Below are positions 60,351-64,000 of a stretch of DNA of 64,000 nt, piece after piece. The DNA is from Mariannaea sp. PMI_226 (taxonomy: Eukaryota > Ascomycota > Sordariomycetes > Hypocreales > Nectriaceae), in assembly GCA_024336345.1 (NCBI GenBank), contig JANFOG010000006.1, forward strand, positions 2,542,001 through 2,606,000, given 5' to 3'. A model generated the notes under the pieces. It was not told where the DNA came from, made no database searches, and saw only the letters and a list, made by a program, of their open reading frames with translations. Each line of letters begins with the position of its first letter. Position 1 is the stretch's first letter. A program made the translations under genes and the position numbers.

Positions 60351-61308
60351 ATGAGCGTTTTCAAGAAGATTTCTGTCCTTGGTGTAAGCAAAAATTCTCC
60401 GCTAGCATCGTAATACTAATACTTCTTTGTAGAAAGGGTATCTTGGCTCTGCGATCGTTCAACAGCTTGTGGCATTTGGTTTTGAGGTGACCGTGTTAAG
60501 TCGCAACGCTTCATCCATTGAAGGCCTCCCAAAAAGCGTCATAGTCAAAGAAGTTGACTACACATCGGAAGAAAGCCTGATCAATGCCTTGCAAGGTCAA
60601 GATGTGGTCGTTGCTACCCTTGGAACACAAGCAATCTCGATCCAGAAAGACATAATCGACGCGAGTATTGCTGCAGGAGTGAAACGATATATCCCCAGTG
60701 ATTGGGGCTCCTTGACGACTGATCCAAGACTTCGAGATCACCCTTTCAACCGCCGGGTGACCCCAATTCAAGACTATCTAAGAGAAAAAGCAAAAAACAG
60801 CCAGTTGGAATACACAATTTTTTCCGTGGGAGCTTTCTTAGATATGATTCTTGATGTCCCCTTCATCCTGGACATAAAGACAAAGTCGGTCCAACTCTAC
60901 GATGAAGGCCAGCATGCGTTTAGTTCGACTAGCACTACTGGGATTGGCAAAGCAGTTGCCGGTGCTCTTACCAAACCTGAAGAGACCAAGAACCGCAACT
61001 TGTTTGTTCATGAGGCTATGCTGACTCAGTCCAAAGTTCTGGCAATTGGGAAAAAATATTCGCCGTCCGGAACGCAATGGTCTGAAACAAACTTCGATGC
61101 AAGTGATGAGTACGACAAATCTGTCAAGAATCTCGAAAAGGACCCTTCAAACTATGGATTCGTGTTTGCATCCTTGAAGGCTGCACTTCTTTGCGGGCAA
61201 TTCGCTGCCGCATACCCCGTGGTGGACAATGAACTTGTTGGCCTGCCTATTCTGTCCGAGGAGGATTTAGAGGCCACACTAGCTCCCAAATTCCAGGCGG
61301 AAAATTAG
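60351..61308 (+). CDS. NmrA-like / isoflavone-reductase-like NAD(P)-binding protein
   Basis: Two exons, 60351-60383 and 60433-61308, with a 49-nt phase-0 intron (GTAAGC, TACTAAT, TTTGTAG). Product 302 residues. The start MSVFKKISVLGKGYLGSAIV forms the first beta strand and dinucleotide loop. The Rossmann fold continues with FEVTVLSR, DVVVATLGTQAI, AGVKRYIPSDWG (family signature) and YTIFSVGAFLDMIL. Such proteins are atypical short-chain dehydrogenases. Some reduce isoflavone- or quinone-like substrates with NADPH, others sense redox state (NmrA). No damage is visible. The gene is convergent with the MFS gene and follows the regulator on the same strand. Confidence 0.9.
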
Positions 61309-61617
61309 TTTACATCAACTGTCAAATAGCGGTCACATCAAGCCTGCTGGACCGGTGAGGGCATCGCCAGCTATGACCTTATAAGTGAACACAACCTATA
61401 ACAACGGCATCAGTAAGACCTTATAGGGCTCAAGCCCCTAGGGATAGCCCCATCTATAGAAGCTAAATAGCCTGCTGTAGGACCTTTCTATAGCTAGAAA
61501 ATCAAGACCTTCCGTGCCTTGAAGTTGCCCCTATCCTATATGACAATCAGGACTCCTAACCTATAGAATGAGCTTCTTCGAGGAATCCTTTACAATTCAT
61601 GCCGCCTTTTGGATTTT
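61309..61617. other. Convergent intergenic spacer
   Basis: 309 bp between two convergent stop codons. It carries several CTATAG or CTTATA motifs (about 61380-61565) that may belong to overlapping 3' UTR signals or a small decayed repeat. No gene. Confidence 0.45.
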
Positions 61618-63605
61618 CTACACCTGAGCCGTAAACTTACTCTTCCTTCTCAGGCTATCCCCGTGGAAAAACAAGTACCAAAACCCGACGATTCCGAGGG
61701 CGCTCAGCCCACCAAGAACGCTGCAACCCTTTCCAATCCCCAAGTTAACGTACAGTGACCTGCCGAAGAGAATCGCGCCAGCCGCGAAAGAGCTCCTCAG
61801 AGCGTCGTTCGCTGCGAATAAACTGGCTGCATATTGCGGATAGCTCAGCGGCAAATAGATGAAGATGCCCATCCCAACAACGAATGAAAATCCACAAAAG
61901 ATGACGATTCCTAGAGTGGGAACCTCCCAAGGTATAGATTCTCGCGAAGCCCAGCCGAAAAGAAACAAGCCTAAAGGAATTCCAAAGACTCCTACAAGCC
62001 CGGGCCGCAGAAAAGTTTCTTGAACATCAAAGGTCCCAAGCCTTCTAAAGCGATCTCTGATGAAAATATGATACCACGAGCAGTACCATATCAGACCGAT
62101 GATACACGCGATAAGGATGCATACAAAGACTGCGCTTGTTTCCCCGATACTCATGCCGTAAGTTTCTGGGTAAACAAGTTGGAATGCCTCAAAGAAAGAA
62201 TAGTAAATACCGTACGTAAAGGATGTCTGAGACAAAGTGTCAGTCTGGCAAGCAGATTGTGGTAGCTAGAAGTGTCGTAAAAGTTTCAATGAATACGTAC
62301 GTATATATTTGTGAAAGCAATCGCTGGGTCCCTGAGAGTGATCTCAAACGGTTTGATTAAGGCGGATTTCACAATGTCATTCCGCGAGACATTCCTCAGC
62401 CTCAACTCATCAGCCGTGACATACTTTTGAGAGCCTGTTTCTTGTCTGAGTCGTTTTGCCTTATAGTATAACAAAGTTGGTGTGGATGTTTCAGGGAGGA
62501 AAATGATCAAAAGCAAGAAAATAAAGCTCGAGATCCACACGATCTCCCACATTGACCATCGCCAGCTGTTGTATGTTAGAAGGTAGGAGGTTGAGAGCAT
62601 GGTGGTTGGGCGCTTACTCTTTTTTCATGACCAAAAATCCTGATATTAAGGGACCAAGGGCTGGACCACAGTACATGGCCCCAGACCAAGCCGCCAGGCT
62701 ATAGGGGATATAAATCACTGAAAACTATTGCCAGTCAGATTTCATGCGTATGAGTATCACGTGAAAGAAAGATTTCTTGACGTTACCATGTCAGTCAATG
62801 ATGCAGCTCCTGTTGCCAGGCATGGGCTGCCAAAGAAGCCTTGCAGGAATCTGACTATCAGGAAACCCGCCAAGGTCCGGCACACCGATGCCACAATCGA
62901 AAGAATGATGAAAATCGCGAAAGTGATAATATAAACTGGGTTTCTGCCGATAGAAGGAATTTCACTTAGTGGAGAGAATAACAATGGTCCGATTCCATCT
63001 TCATGCCATCAGTCAGCCACGTTTTTAAGAATCTATTGGACGCAACGGGGTATCAGAGACACGTACATCCGAGAACGTATAGGGCCAAGCCGAGCGATGC
63101 GACTGTCTCGGAGACATCGAATTCTTCGATTACTTGACTTGAATAGAATGAATCATCAATCACTGAGGACATTAAGCGACGCCGGCTAATTCTTACGTAG
63201 AACTTGGAACAAAAATGGAAGACCCGCAGTAGATTGTGAATGTGTACAGGCTGGATGGTTGGGGTCAGCATTACACTTGTACTTGTATGTATAGAGCCAG
63301 GTCGAGAGACCTACCAGATAAGAACGGCTATCACTGTCTTTCGTGATGTTGACCAATTGTGAGGGTTCTCTGGATCAGTGGGTGAATCCCTAGTTGCTTA
63401 TGAGATCCCGAACTGAGCGGACGACTGTCGATACTTACCACTCAACAATGACAGCACCTGGGCTGTCTTGCCCATTCACTGAGGAGGATTCGGCGCTCGT
63501 AGTTTCATGGCACTTTTGTTCGCCATTCGAAAATGGCAAACACCGGATTTTCGTTGCCAGTCGGACAACGGAACCAAGCGCCGTAGTTCGGAATATGTGA
63601 GCCAT
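61618..63605 (-). CDS. MFS transporter, DHA1-type multidrug or polyamine efflux pump
   Basis: Eight exons: 63605-63439, 63389-63315, 63250-63197, 63137-63067, 62998-62787, 62724-62618, 62565-62301, 62226-61618. They close in frame to 519 residues. A cytosolic N terminus ends with the DHA1 hallmark DPENPHNWSTSRKT. About twelve membrane segments follow, with SEIPSIGRNPVYI (loop 2-3 motif), GFFGSPCLATGAASLTDM, WSGAMYCGPALGPLISGF (motif C-like) and WRWSMWEIVW. The central loop PETSTPTLLYYKAKRLR is typical of FLU1/TPO1-like pumps. It probably exports drugs, toxins or a small metabolite by proton antiport at the plasma membrane. Seven introns of 46-85 nt, all GT-AG. It is the right-most gene and points towards the NmrA-like gene. 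Confidence 0.9.
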
Positions 63606-64000
63606 GTTCTTCCAAATAGTATTTGCACTCCTTTTTTTTCGATTACACTCTGAAAGGTGATATGAAACACGAGAATGAGAGATTCACGTCAGAGATTATT
63701 ATTTTTAAATGCATCGGAGTCAATCACTATCATCTAAGCGAGAGACCTGCTTAGGCTATTCGGGGCGAGATTGACGTTCTCATTCCGGTCCCACCCATAG
63801 GCTATTCGGAATTGATGGATAGGGGCATGTACTTAAAATGATGTCAAAGCAACCAAAGTCCGCGTGAATTCGAAGTGTCTCTCTAATTACCCGTAGTTTC
63901 TTCGGCTCGATTTGCGCGATGTGAAAAGGCTCTAAATTTCACTCAGGTCCAATGTGTTTCAATTTACACAACATTAACTCATAAACTATTCTCAACAATT
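63606..64000. other. Upstream region of the MFS gene to the window edge
   Basis: Presumed promoter. A pyrimidine run CTCCTTTTTTTTCG lies at about 63628-63641. No coding sequence recognised. Confidence 0.45.

Noticed and set aside
1..64000. CRISPR arrays, bacterial operons, rRNA or tRNA genes
   Set aside because: No regularly spaced direct repeats of CRISPR type and no rRNA or tRNA pattern recognised by eye; tRNA absence was not tested by software. The gene structure is eukaryotic.

Overview
The window reads as genomic DNA of a filamentous ascomycete (Pezizomycotina; Eurotiales-like is a guess). The evidence is short GT-AG introns of about 45-115 nt, fungal protein families (Zn2Cys6 and bZIP regulators with fungal transcription-factor domains, NmrA-like reductase, DHA1-type MFS pump, Ure2-like GSTs), and retroelements carrying the C-to-T / G-to-A damage typical of repeat-induced point mutation (RIP).

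Layout. Bases 1 to about 27,330 are a very AT-rich repeat block with no intact protein gene. It holds two full-length Ty3/Gypsy chromodomain retrotransposons in + orientation. E1 (63-8632, target duplication ATAAT) and E2 (16541-25016, target duplication ATAGA) each have 401-bp LTRs. They share coding body and R/U5 but have unrelated U3 promoters. Both were inserted into older, much more heavily mutated repeat DNA. That older DNA contains a degenerate Gypsy element of a different lineage (about 8640-14640) and further coding relics I could not identify. E1 and E2 share two unusual traits. A self-complementary 10-mer suggests Tf1-like self-priming. An antisense accessory gene (Cys-rich motif, intron in E1, coiled coil) sits between pol and the 3' LTR.

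From about 27,330 to the end the base composition is ordinary and the region is sparsely genic. Most gene models below were assembled by hand from splice sites and close in frame. In order: a GST (27875-28825, -), a SnoaL-like protein (31487-32045, +), a bZIP plus fungal TF-domain regulator (32751-34501, -), a peroxiredoxin-like protein (37915-38585, -), a cupin (40004-40440, +), a bZIP relic (41273-41540, -), a second cupin (44394-44932, -), a second GST (45421-46280, -), a hydrolase relic (47362-47540, +), a secreted epoxide hydrolase (49301-50647, -), a zinc-type dehydrogenase (53100-54101, -), a Zn2Cys6 regulator with a GC-AG intron (57364-59685, +), an NmrA-like reductase (60351-61308, +) and an MFS transporter (61618-63605, -).

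Taken together, the right half looks like an accessory detoxification or tailoring neighbourhood beside a transposon block: two GSTs, epoxide hydrolase, oxidoreductases, small cyclase/cupin enzymes, an efflux pump and two regulators. No polyketide synthase, NRPS or terpene synthase is visible, so a joint pathway is inference. The 27-64 kb part also has long gene-free stretches and decayed genes, which fits subtelomere-like or accessory-chromosome DNA.
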